This document shows, piece after piece, positions 6,259 to 12,506 of a stretch of 18,871 nt of DNA. The stretch is from the NCBI GenBank assembly GCA_009774535.1, contig VSNY01000068.1, forward strand, positions 1 to 18,871, given 5' to 3'. Numbering within the stretch: the stretch's first letter is position 1; every line of letters begins with the position of its first letter. The notes below the pieces were generated by a model. That model did not search any database. It saw only the letters and a list, made by a program, of their open reading frames with translations, and was not told the origin of the DNA. A program made the translations under genes and the position numbers. This stretch comes from Lachnospiraceae bacterium. Its GTDB lineage: Bacteria > Bacillota > Clostridia > Lachnospirales > Lachnospiraceae.

Positions 6259-6576
6259 TTGAAAATCGGCTGTTTTGAAAAAATGCAGGTACGGGTGATG
6301 TACCTGCATCATTTTTCAGAATTATGTGGGGTTAGTTGGAACGACTTTTCCAACTCATCTAAAGAGTTAATAAAAGCCAAAACAGCTTTAACTTTTCTTC
6401 TGGTGAAAAAAGACGGTTACAAAGAGGGGGAAGAAATCACGCTTGTGGAGCATAAAGACGGAAGTGCAACAGGAAAAGAGATCTGTGTCATAGTACAGTA
6501 CATATGGCAGGACTGGACCGGACTTGATGATGATTACTGCATCATAGGTTTTCAGGCAGCAGGAATACAGATATAA
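6259..6576 (+). CDS. DUF3850 / ASCH-like small protein
   Basis: This 105-residue protein starts at TTG 6259, chosen because AAAAGGGGAG ends eight bases upstream; the frame opens earlier at TTG 6208 but without a ribosome binding site. The C-terminal two-thirds follow the DUF3850 pattern: a K-A-K-T-A-L-T-F-L-L-V-K-K-D strand, a GYKEGEEITLVEHKDG turn, a TGKEICVIVQYI strand and a final GLDDDYCIIGFQ strand. This family has an RNA-binding-like PUA/ASCH fold and is common in phage early regions; its target is unknown. The N-terminal part is less typical. It is an early gene, followed by a relic frame and then the 82-residue gene. Confidence 0.6.
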   Translation: MKIGCFEKMQVRVMYLHHFSELCGVSWNDFSNSSKELIKAKTALTFLLVKKDGYKEGEEITLVEHKDGSATGKEICVIVQYIWQDWTGLDDDYCIIGFQAAGIQI

Positions 6577-6679
6577 GCCGCAAAAGAAACTGCAGGAATA
6601 TAAGGATACCGGGTTTGCACCTGATCAGATCAGGAAAATTAAGGAGGAAAAGCATGAACAGAAAACAGGAGCCGCTTGA
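6548..6679 (+). pseudogene. C-terminal relic of a phage early protein (EYKDTGF motif)
   Basis: A frame without any ATG, GTG or TTG start reads KLQEYKDTGFAPDQIRKIKE and stops at 6677-6679. The Y-x-D-T-G-hydrophobic-x-P-x-Q-I motif is a familiar C-terminal signature of small phage proteins in Clostridia. Its own start is missing, and the frame is squeezed between, and overlaps, two genes with good ribosome binding sites. It therefore looks like what is left of a deleted gene. Confidence 0.5.
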
Positions 6680-6902
6680 AAGCTTGCCAGTTGCCGCACT
6701 GCTGGCAGCAGTTAACAACAGCCTTCAAATTCTGCGAAAAAAGGGCATCTCCGTTTCAGACTGGGATCAGAAAAAGAGGGCGTTATACGGACTTAAGGTT
6801 TTTGGAGGCCGGGTTTATTTCCTGGCGACAGAACCGGACAAGTCCGGACAGAAAGGGAAAACGTGTGGCGGGCAAGGTGGAAACGGTGGACAGAAAAAAT
6901 GA
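6654..6902 (+). CDS. Small early phage protein, unknown (82 aa)
   Basis: ATG 6654 has a perfect AAGGAGG eight bases upstream. The protein has an N-terminal helical half (LPVAALLAAVNNSLQILRKKGISVSDWDQKKRALYGLKVFGGRVYFLA) that looks like a small folded domain, then a glycine/lysine-rich tail. I do not recognise a family. It overlaps the next gene by 17 bases in a different frame, so the two are probably co-translated. Confidence 0.65.
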   Translation: MNRKQEPLESLPVAALLAAVNNSLQILRKKGISVSDWDQKKRALYGLKVFGGRVYFLATEPDKSGQKGKTCGGQGGNGGQKK

Positions 6903-7356
6903 AAAAGAGATTTTGAAACAATATCTGGGGCGGTATTATAACAGCCGCAGGAAAAAAATACAGCTGGAATACAGGCTGCAAAGTATCCTGGAGGAAATGA
7001 ATGCGCCGATCAGGGGTACGCGCTATTCGCCTGTAAACAGGCGCGCGGGCAGTGAAAGAACCGGAGCGGCTTCTTTTGTCTATCGGATGGATGAGATTGA
7101 AACACGGATCGGGAATCAAAAAAAGGTGATTGAAAAAGACCTGTTGAAAGTCATGGATATCATGGATTTTTTGAAAGAAGACAGTCTGGAGCGGATGATT
7201 CTGGAACTGCGCTTTATCGATTGCAAGACGTGGAAAACCATTGAAAAAGAAATGCACTTGAGCCGGAGGGCCTGTTTTAATTATCAGGATAAAGCACTGG
7301 AAGCGCTTCTTGGTTTTAAGAAGGTGCGGTGTGTTTTAGAAGAATATAGGAAATAA
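6886..7356 (+). CDS. Phage late-gene regulator, sigma-70 region 4-like (ArpU/RinA/DUF1492 type)
   Basis: This 156-residue basic protein has an N-terminal coiled coil (NEKEILKQYLGRYYNSRRKK...YRLQSILEEM), a middle DEIETRIGNQKKVIEKDL helix and a C-terminal region 4-like helix-turn-helix (about 112-150: LERMILELRFIDCKTW, IEKEMHLSRRACFNYQDKALE). Proteins of this shape end the early region of many Gram-positive phages and switch on packaging and structural genes. GTG 6886 is preferred because AAGGTGG lies five bases upstream; the frame is open further left, but that part is antisense-like shadow of the 82-residue gene. It is the last early gene before the toxin-antitoxin locus and the packaging genes. 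Confidence 0.75.
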   Translation: MDRKNEKEILKQYLGRYYNSRRKKIQLEYRLQSILEEMNAPIRGTRYSPVNRRAGSERTGAASFVYRMDEIETRIGNQKKVIEKDLLKVMDIMDFLKEDSLERMILELRFIDCKTWKTIEKEMHLSRRACFNYQDKALEALLGFKKVRCVLEEYRK

Positions 7357-7381
7357 CAGCCTGGCGACCGTATTATTGGTA

Positions 7382-7410
7382 TTGAAACGGATCGCGATTT
7401 GTGCTATACT
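7382..7410 (+). promoter_or_regulatory. Promoter of the antitoxin RNA
   Basis: TTGAAA (7382-7387) and TATACT (7405-7410) are separated by 17 bases. The predicted transcript starts at about 7417 and meets a strong terminator only about 80 bases later, with no protein gene between, as expected for a small RNA. Confidence 0.7.
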
Positions 7411-7421
7411 TTCAGCAGACG

Positions 7422-7447
7422 CAAAGATAATCGTGTCCATATGTACG
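7422..7447 (+). repeat. Direct repeat 1 of the toxin-antitoxin locus
   Basis: The 26-base copy starts CAAAGATAAT and ends ATATGTACG, the same ends as repeat 2 (7603-7631, 29 bases). The middle differs by a short indel and by A/G changes that would still pair as G-U in RNA. Confidence 0.75.
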
Positions 7448-7461
7448 TAAGGTAACACAGC

Positions 7462-7499
7462 GAAACCCCCAGAGTGTCGGCTCTGGGGGTTTCTCCTTC
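7462..7499. terminator. Bidirectional terminator shared by toxin mRNA and antitoxin RNA
   Basis: A perfect 13-bp stem GAAACCCCCAGAG (7462-7474) with its complement (7481-7493) and a six-base loop. The stem ends in TTTC on both strands and is followed by a pyrimidine-rich stretch on the plus strand. It lies between two converging transcripts. Confidence 0.75.
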
Positions 7500-7527
7500 T
7501 TATACGGTGAAGTCTTCCGGGACATAA

Positions 7528-7623
7528 CTATTCCTCGTTGTCGCTGTTGTCTAACCATTTGAGGATGTAATGACTAATGATGCTGGATAGAACAGCGATC
7601 GTCAAAGATAATATGATATCCAA
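7528..7623 (-). CDS. Fst-like type I toxin, 31-residue membrane peptide
   Basis: The peptide begins MDIILSLTIAVLSSII, a single hydrophobic membrane segment (about residues 3-23), and ends KWLDNSDNEE, a charged tail. This is the architecture of Fst/PepA-type toxins, whose members share an SL-x-I-A start and an LD-x-x-D-like tail; these act at the membrane when over-produced. The start is TTG 7623, eight bases behind AGGAAGGGGG. That site adjoins a 12-bp stem-loop in the mRNA (7636-7670), as in fst, where a 5' structure limits translation. The stop is TAG 7528-7530. The minus-strand promoter is not clear; TAGAAT at 7699-7694 is a weak -10 candidate. It lies between the late regulator and the packaging genes and could stabilise the prophage. 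Confidence 0.75.
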   Translation of the reverse strand: MDIILSLTIAVLSSIISHYILKWLDNSDNEE

Positions 7624-7631
7624 TATGTACG
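7603..7631 (+). repeat. Direct repeat 2 of the toxin-antitoxin locus (covers toxin start)
   Basis: The 29-base copy contains the TTG start and first codons of the toxin when read on the minus strand. It matches 7422-7447 at both ends (CAAAGATAAT and ATATGTACG). Because the two RNAs run in opposite directions, a direct repeat in DNA gives base pairing between the RNAs. Confidence 0.75.
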
Positions 7632-7635
7632 CCCC

Positions 7636-7670
7636 CTTCCTGTTACCAGTATCGGGGTGGTAACAGGAAG
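7636..7670 (-). promoter_or_regulatory. 5' stem-loop at the toxin ribosome binding site
   Basis: CTTCCTGTTACC (7636-7647) and GGTAACAGGAAG (7659-7670) form a perfect 12-bp stem with an 11-base loop in the toxin mRNA. The stem includes the first part of the AGGAAGGGGG ribosome binding site, so folding would reduce toxin translation until the mRNA is processed or remodelled. Confidence 0.7.
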
Positions 7671-8003
7671 ATGATACCATTTATTCTGTCGTCATTCTAC
7701 ATTTTTTCACATATAAAAATAAAAGTATGCACTCTTTTGCACTTTCCGATGTGTTAATATACTATCATGGATAAAGACAGAAAGGGCAGCAGTGCAGCAG
7801 GCAGGATCCGTTCAGGCGGGTACATCACAAACAGGATGTACCCGCCTTTGCTTTTATACAAGCCCTGCGCACCCGTCGCGGCGCAGGTACTACCGGGAGC
7901 GGGTGGGCCATGCGGGGCGTGGAAGGCCCGGAAATTTTCCGGATAAGATAAAAAAATTTTTTAGCATTTCGTTTCGCGGCGGCCAGGCAGGAGGTGTGGC
8001 GGT
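7671..8003. other. Structured non-coding leader ahead of the packaging operon
   Basis: No convincing gene. The 71-codon frame at 7792-8007 is arginine-rich and spans the hairpins, so I treat it as chance. A possible weak plus-strand promoter ends in TATACT at 7758-7763 (TTTTGC 17 bases upstream). Hairpins follow: AGGCGGGTACATC (7814-7826) with 7835-7847; CCTGCGC (7864-7870) with GCGCAGG (7881-7887); and CCGGAA/TTCCGG near 7928-7942, followed by A and T runs. GC content rises sharply from 7860 to 7930 compared with the flanks. Confidence 0.5.
7814..7855 (+). terminator. Hairpin, likely rho-independent terminator or attenuator
   Basis: A perfect 13-bp GC-rich stem with an eight-base loop is followed by TTGCTTTT. 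It lies about 50 bases behind the weak promoter at 7735-7763 and 160 bases ahead of the methyltransferase gene. It could insulate the packaging operon or act as an attenuation or antitermination point for late transcription. Confidence 0.55.
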
Positions 8004-9275
8004 ATGAAAACAAAACTGAATATGGAGGAACGCGCCCTGTCAGAACTGCATCCCGCAGAATATCATCCAAGGGTTGCACTGGTTCCGGAGGATGAAGAGT
8101 ACCAGCGGATCAGGCGCAGTATCGAAGAATATGGCTATGTTGATCCCATCATAATAAATACGGACGGCACGATTATTGGCGGCCACCAGCGGTACAAGAT
8201 ACTGATGGATCTGGAATATGATACGGCACATGTGGTTGTCGTTGAGTTGGACAAAAACGCGGAAAAAGCCTTGAACGTTGCTCTTAATAAGATGTCCGGG
8301 GAGTGGGACGATGAAAAGCTGTGCGATCTTTTGCAGGGCTTGGACTTAAGCGGCTATGATTTTTCACTTACAGGTTTTACGCGTTTGGAATTGAATGAGC
8401 TGCAGCTAAAGTTAAATATAGACGAGGCTATAGAAGACGAGAAGTTTGATATAGATAAAGCCATAAAGGATTGTGAAAAACCAGTCACAAAACGTGGTGA
8501 TTTGTGGCTGTTAGGCGAACACAGGCTTCTTTGTGCAGACGCGCAGAATCCGGAGGATATGGCGCGGCTGATGGGTGGCAGGAAAGCAGACTTATATCTC
8601 ACAGATCCGCCGTATAATGTGGCGCTTGGATTGGGCGGGAGTTTTGACGAATCAAGAAAAAGACACCGGCGGATGGATGGGCTGTTGATTGCGAATGATC
8701 AAATGGATAATGATGATTTTCGTTCTTTTCTGGCGAATGCATTCCATACGGCAAAAAGCGCCTTGAGACCCGGCGCAGCTTTTTACATATGGCATGCAGA
8801 CAGCCAAGGCTATTATTTTAGAGGGGCATGCATAGATATTGGCTGGCAGGTTCGCCAGTGTCTTATTTGGACAAAAGACTTGTTCACACTTGGCAGGCAG
8901 GACTACCAGTGGCAGCATGAACCGTGCCTTTATGGATGGAATGGCGGCGCAGGCCACGCCTGGTATTCTGACAGGCGGCAGACAACGCTCCTTACCTTCG
9001 ACCGTCCAAAACGGAGTGAAGCACACCCAACCATGAAGCCGGTCCCGATGTTTGGCTATCTGATCCAGAACAGCACAAAGCCTGGTGACCGGATTCTTGA
9101 TTCATTCGGAGGGTCTGGAACGACAATGATTGCGGCGGAACAGCTTGGCCGGGCGGCGTATGTTATGGAATTGGATGAACGCTATTGTGATGTAATCATA
9201 AAGCGTTGGGAAGCACACACCGGAGAAAAGGCTGTATTGCATCGCGGAGATAGCGGGGGCTTCCTGCATGGGTGA
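8004..9275 (+). CDS. DNA methyltransferase with N-terminal ParB-like domain
   Basis: This 423-residue protein has a ParB/Srx-like domain at about 8-135 (LSELHPAEYHPR, RRSIEEYGYVDPIIIN, GTIIGGHQRYKIL with the GGHQR box at 59-63). An N4/N6 amino-methyltransferase domain follows at about 160-400. The catalytic motif is DPPY (201-204) and the SAM-binding FGGSG motif (368-372) comes after it, the order seen in beta-class enzymes; HPTMKPV (341-347) precedes it. GGAGGTG lies seven bases before ATG 8004. Such fusions are common in front of the terminase genes of Gram-positive and Mu-like prophages. The enzyme probably methylates phage DNA against host restriction; its recognition site is unknown. No cognate endonuclease is present. 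The last eight bases overlap the small terminase gene. Confidence 0.92.
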   Translation: MKTKLNMEERALSELHPAEYHPRVALVPEDEEYQRIRRSIEEYGYVDPIIINTDGTIIGGHQRYKILMDLEYDTAHVVVVELDKNAEKALNVALNKMSGEWDDEKLCDLLQGLDLSGYDFSLTGFTRLELNELQLKLNIDEAIEDEKFDIDKAIKDCEKPVTKRGDLWLLGEHRLLCADAQNPEDMARLMGGRKADLYLTDPPYNVALGLGGSFDESRKRHRRMDGLLIANDQMDNDDFRSFLANAFHTAKSALRPGAAFYIWHADSQGYYFRGACIDIGWQVRQCLIWTKDLFTLGRQDYQWQHEPCLYGWNGGAGHAWYSDRRQTTLLTFDRPKRSEAHPTMKPVPMFGYLIQNSTKPGDRILDSFGGSGTTMIAAEQLGRAAYVMELDERYCDVIIKRWEAHTGEKAVLHRGDSGGFLHG

Positions 9276-9945
9276 AGATTTAGGGATACTGATTCTTAAT
9301 TTTGGGCTTTCCAGGGAGGAGGGGGTTCATACGGACGCAGCAGAAAACGGCAGGAAAAAGACACAGAACCTTTACGAACCAAAAGTGATCGCGCAGCTTT
9401 TTAATTTCGATGGGCCGCGCAGGATCGAGCAGCTGACGCGGGACGGTGTGATCGATGCTGTCCTGGTGAAAGTGGATGGGCATGAAGTCCGGCGGTATGA
9501 TCTTGCCCCAACGATACAGAAATACGTAAAATTTTTGTCCGACAAAGCATACGGCCGGTCGCGGTCTCAAAAGGAAACAGAACTCAAAGAACAGAAACTC
9601 GAAGCGGAGATTGCGTTAAAAGAAAGCCAGGGCGAACTGCACAGGCTGAAAACACAGATCGCCGCAGGGGAGTATATATCCGTGGATGAGGTAAGGATTG
9701 ACTATGCAAAATTTTTTCTGGTATTTAAAAAGTTTGCAATGTCCGTTCCTGCGCGGGTATGCGGAATGCTGTCCGGGCAGCTGGAACCGCTGGAAGCCAG
9801 GAGAATAGAAAAAGAAATGTCCGCGGAGGTTTCCGCGCTGCTTGCGTCTTTTGTAATTGCAGGCGTGGTGGAACCGAGAGAAGTAAAGGAGATACTGGAT
9901 GCACGTAAAGACAAGGAAGTGGAGAAAGAAGTATCCGGTAAGTGA
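9268..9945 (+). CDS. Terminase small subunit, Nu1-like
   Basis: This 225-residue protein recognises the packaging site and hands DNA to the large subunit. A winged HTH-like segment (EPKVIAQLFNFDGPRRIEQLTRDGVI...VDGHEVRRYDLAPTIQKYV, about 38-95) leads into a coiled coil (ELKEQKLEAEIALKESQGELHRLKTQIAAG). A helical C-terminal part then begins ISVDEVRIDYAKFFLVFKKFAMSVPARV, the normal Nu1/DNA packaging layout. ATG 9268 overlaps the methyltransferase stop; GCGGGGG eight bases upstream is its only ribosome binding site candidate. The family core starts around residue 30, and no better start codon lies between. It overlaps the large subunit gene by 47 bases. Confidence 0.85.
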   Translation: MGEDLGILILNFGLSREEGVHTDAAENGRKKTQNLYEPKVIAQLFNFDGPRRIEQLTRDGVIDAVLVKVDGHEVRRYDLAPTIQKYVKFLSDKAYGRSRSQKETELKEQKLEAEIALKESQGELHRLKTQIAAGEYISVDEVRIDYAKFFLVFKKFAMSVPARVCGMLSGQLEPLEARRIEKEMSAEVSALLASFVIAGVVEPREVKEILDARKDKEVEKEVSGK

Positions 9946-11740
9946 ATATATTAAGGACGCGCTGAAAAAACTGCTGCCGCCGGAAGACCTGACGGTGTCG
10001 CAGTGGGCAGAAAAATACCGCGTCCTGGATGCACAGGCATCCGCTGTGCCGGGACCGTGGAGAAACGACCGGACTCCATATCTGAATGAGATCATGGATG
10101 AACTTTGCAATTACGAAACGGAAGAAATCTATTTCTGCAAATGCACACAGATCGGCGGTTCAGAGGCTTCCCTGAACATGCTGGGGTATGTCATCCAACA
10201 AGATCCATCCCCGACAATGATTGTTTACCCGTCAGACAAACTTGGCGAATCCATTTCGGAAAACCGTATTAAACCAATGCTGAAAGGAAGTCCTGCGCTC
10301 AGGCGGTTGTTCAAAGAAATTCGATCACAAAAGCTGGAACTGCAGTTTGACGGGATGTATCTTACAATTTCGGGTGCAAATTCCCCGTCAAGCCTTGCAT
10401 CCAAAGCGATTAAGTACTTGTTTCTGGATGAGGTGGACAAATATCCGGGTGCGTCCAAGAAAGAGGCTGACCCGATTTCCCTCGCAAAAGAACGCGTGAA
10501 AACATTCCGCAACAGAAAGGTGTATCTTACCAGCACGCCAACGATCAGTGAGGGGCAGATCTGGAAAAGTCTGATGGCCGCAGATGTAGAGAAACACTAT
10601 TTTGTGCCATGTCCGCATTGCGGGGAAATGATAGAACTAAAGTTTAAGCAGATCAAATTTCCGGAAGGCGAAGGGGGCATGACCGCATCTGACCGGGCGG
10701 ATCAGGCAGTATACGTGTGTCAGGAATGCGGAAGTATCATAACGGACTATCATAAGGACGCTATGCTCCGGCACGGCCGCTGGCAGATTGTCCGGGAGAG
10801 CAATGCGGCACATAAAAAAGTCGGGTACTGGATAAATACGCTTTATAGTCCGTTTGTCCTCTTTTCGGAAATTGTCAAGGAATTTCTGGACAGCAAGGAT
10901 GACCCGGAGAAACTCCAGAATTTTGTAAACTCATGGCTGGCAGAGCCTTGGGAGGATACGAAACTGAAAACATCAGCTGATACGGTGATGGAGCGGCAGA
11001 CAAGCCTTCCTGAACTGTTTGTCCCTGCATGGGCGAAACTGCTGACCGGGGGCGTGGATGTACAGGAGACGTGTCTTTACTGGACGGTCAGGGCGTGGGG
11101 GAATTATATCACGAGCCAGAACATTGCGCACGGTCAGGCGGCATCCTGGGCAGAGATTGAGCGCATTATGAATCTTTCTTATGAAAAGCCGGACGGGGAA
11201 CGCCTTGTTCCGTCTTTGTGCCTGATAGATTCCGGTTACGATGCGGACAGCACCTATGACTTCTGCGCAGACAATGCGGACTGGGCGATGCCTTGCAAGG
11301 GCGCGTCAAATCCGATGCGGCCACATTTCAAACTGTCAAAAATCAACAGGGCGGACACAAAGGCTTTCGGGATGAATCTGGTCATGGTAGACGGTGACAA
11401 ATATAAAGATATGATTGCCGCCCGGATGAAAAAACAAAACGGGCGCGGCGCGTGGATGGTATACAAAGGCTGCGACATGGAATATGCGGAACAGGTAACG
11501 GCAGAGCATAAAGTGAATGTAAAAGTCGGGGCAAGGACGGTGCAGCGGTGGAAGCCGAAACACAGTCATGCAGACAATCATTTTCTGGATTGTGAAGTAT
11601 ATGCATTGGCGGCTGCTGATCTTTTAGATATACGTTCCATGCATCTGGAGGATGCATCTGGAAGGACAGAAATAAAGCAGCAGCCAGCGGCAAAGACGGA
11701 TGAAGAATCGTGGATTGAGCAAAACGAAAGCTGGATATAA
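9899..11740 (+). CDS. Terminase large subunit, GpA family
   Basis: This 613-residue ATP-driven DNA packaging motor and nuclease is of lambda GpA type. LTVSQWAEKYRVLD and GPWRNDRTPYLNEIMDEL open the protein as in the family. The ATPase has a deviant Walker A, TQIGGSE (84-90 region), and Walker B YLFLDEVDKYP (Asp177/Glu178). A zinc-finger-like CPHC (238-241) and CQEC (274-277) pair follows. The nuclease half has GGVDVQ (Asp387), LIDSGY and the terminal DNHFLDCEVYALAAA motif. AAAGGAG at 9885-9891 is seven bases before ATG 9899. It looks complete. GpA-type terminases usually cut at cohesive-end sites, so the phage probably packages by cos. Confidence 0.95.
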   Translation: MHVKTRKWRKKYPVSEYIKDALKKLLPPEDLTVSQWAEKYRVLDAQASAVPGPWRNDRTPYLNEIMDELCNYETEEIYFCKCTQIGGSEASLNMLGYVIQQDPSPTMIVYPSDKLGESISENRIKPMLKGSPALRRLFKEIRSQKLELQFDGMYLTISGANSPSSLASKAIKYLFLDEVDKYPGASKKEADPISLAKERVKTFRNRKVYLTSTPTISEGQIWKSLMAADVEKHYFVPCPHCGEMIELKFKQIKFPEGEGGMTASDRADQAVYVCQECGSIITDYHKDAMLRHGRWQIVRESNAAHKKVGYWINTLYSPFVLFSEIVKEFLDSKDDPEKLQNFVNSWLAEPWEDTKLKTSADTVMERQTSLPELFVPAWAKLLTGGVDVQETCLYWTVRAWGNYITSQNIAHGQAASWAEIERIMNLSYEKPDGERLVPSLCLIDSGYDADSTYDFCADNADWAMPCKGASNPMRPHFKLSKINRADTKAFGMNLVMVDGDKYKDMIAARMKKQNGRGAWMVYKGCDMEYAEQVTAEHKVNVKVGARTVQRWKPKHSHADNHFLDCEVYALAAADLLDIRSMHLEDASGRTEIKQQPAAKTDEESWIEQNESWI

Positions 11741-11751
11741 GGAGGAAAAAT

Positions 11752-12009
11752 ATGGAAGAAAAAAACAAAAAGCCGGATTTAGAAGGAAATGCTGTGGAAA
11801 TCAGGAAATGGCTGGAAGGCAAAAGCCACATGACGGCTGCAGAAAAGGAAACAGCGTCGCAAATCCTCAGGCTGTTAGAGGGCATGAGGATTTGCGATGC
11901 ACAGATGCTGCTTGAAAGCTGTACGGACTTTCTGTCACATGTAAGGATTACTTACAGTTTGGAACGCCCTGACAATTCAGAGCTGATTTCTGACTTTACT
12001 TCGAGGTAG
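11752..12009 (+). CDS. Small late-operon protein, unknown (85 aa)
   Basis: ATG 11752 has AAGGAGG eight bases upstream, right behind the large terminase stop. The protein is helical and charged: EIRKWLEGKSHMTAAEKETASQILRLLEGMRICDAQMLLESCTDFL. No family is recognised. The last 58 bases overlap, tail to tail, the minus-strand gene 11952-12128. Confidence 0.65.
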   Translation: MEEKNKKPDLEGNAVEIRKWLEGKSHMTAAEKETASQILRLLEGMRICDAQMLLESCTDFLSHVRITYSLERPDNSELISDFTSR

Positions 12010-12128
12010 CGTTCAGTAAATTTTGCCGGAGTAAGGCCAGATGTATCAGCCTTTTCCATGTACAAAAGGGCAAGCTGTTCACAGAGAGCATCTTTCTCCG
12101 TACTTGTTGCCATTCCATTTATAGGCAT
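11952..12128 (-). CDS. Small minus-strand gene inside the late operon (58 aa)
   Basis: This 58-codon frame begins MPINGMATSTEKDALCEQLA and continues LLYMEKADTSGLTPAKFTER then YLEVKSEI. It has protein-like codon usage and AAAGGA nine bases before ATG 12128. Short helical proteins of the type EALCEQLALLY...L-T-P-x-x-F occur repeatedly in clostridial prophages, but I know of no function. It is transcribed against the structural genes, fills an otherwise empty gap between two late genes and overlaps the 85-codon gene by 58 bases. A palindrome (12172-12186) lies upstream, between it and the next plus-strand gene. A second in-frame ATG (residue 6) could also be the start. Confidence 0.6.
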   Translation of the reverse strand: MPINGMATSTEKDALCEQLALLYMEKADTSGLTPAKFTERYLEVKSEISSELSGRSKL

Positions 12129-12171
12129 GCTGCCACATCCTTTCTGTATATACTTGGCCTGGTAGAGCCTG

Positions 12172-12186
12172 TTTATACAGTATAAA
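12172..12186. promoter_or_regulatory. 15-base perfect palindrome between divergent genes
   Basis: TTTATACAGTATAAA is symmetric around its central base. It lies 43 bases upstream of the minus-strand 58-codon gene and 42 bases upstream of the gpW-like gene. TATAC/GTATA elements could also serve as -10 boxes (TATACT on the minus strand). It may be an operator, but no bound protein can be named. Confidence 0.4.
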
Positions 12187-12228
12187 GCGTGGAAGATATT
12201 TTTTCAATCAAGAAATGAGGGCGGTAAT

Positions 12229-12441
12229 ATGACAGTATCTGAAAAGTTGGAAGAGGTAAACACTGCGATAACAAAGGTTCTCGGCGGCGGCCAGTCATAC
12301 CAGATGGGATCGCGAAAGCTGACGCGGGCAGACCTTGGCGTGCTTCGGGAGATGCGTAAGGAACTCCAGGCAGAGGTGGCGGCTGAATCTGAATCGCATT
12401 TATTTGGCAATACATCAGTGGCATATTTTGAAGGGAGATAG
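12229..12441 (+). CDS. gpW / DUF6148-like head-tail joining protein (70 aa)
   Basis: This small protein has the gpW-type layout. An N-terminal helix (VSEKLEEVNTAITKVLGG) is followed by a short hairpin with the signature QSYQMGSRKLTRADLGVLRE and a second long helix (MRKELQAEVAAES). The S-x-x-x-G-x-R-x-L-T-R-A-D-L box is shared by gpW and DUF6148 proteins. In lambda, gpW closes the capsid after packaging and sits beside the portal gene, as here. GAGGGCGG lies upstream of ATG 12229. The choice between gpW proper and DUF6148 is open. Confidence 0.65.
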   Translation: MTVSEKLEEVNTAITKVLGGGQSYQMGSRKLTRADLGVLREMRKELQAEVAAESESHLFGNTSVAYFEGR

Positions 12442-12446
12442 GCAGT

Positions 12447-12506
12447 ATGGAAGAAAGGCACATGATCACCGTAAAAACAGAGGGGCTTGAAAGGTGTGGA
12501 AAATGA
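12447..12506 (+). CDS. 19-codon ORF coupled to the portal gene
   Basis: The frame reads MEERHMITVKTEGLERCGK. GGGAG lies upstream of its ATG, and its TGA overlaps the portal ATG (ATGA). It may be a leader aiding portal translation or a chance frame; the portal also has its own AAAGGTG. Confidence 0.3.
   Translation: MEERHMITVKTEGLERCGK

Larger units (their letters stand above)
7417..7499 (+). ncRNA. Antitoxin RNA of a type I toxin-antitoxin system (Fst/par RNA II-like)
   Basis: About 83 bases run from the promoter at 7382-7410 to the terminator hairpin at 7462-7493. The 5' part (7422-7447) is a direct repeat of 7603-7631, which covers the toxin start region on the opposite strand. The RNA is therefore complementary to the toxin mRNA exactly where ribosomes load. 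A second short element, GGTAACA (7451-7457), is complementary to TGTTACC in the 5' stem of the toxin mRNA. In Fst/par the two RNAs also converge on a shared terminator and pair through such repeats. No protein is encoded. Confidence 0.7.

Noticed and set aside
6676..6885. Longer N-terminus for the sigma-70-like regulator
   Set aside because: This part is a second frame of the 82-residue gene, which has a perfect ribosome binding site; the regulator has its own site before GTG 6886.
7792..8007. 71-codon frame upstream of the methyltransferase
   Set aside because: Arginine/glycine-rich with no clear start and laid across three hairpins; better explained as structured non-coding DNA.
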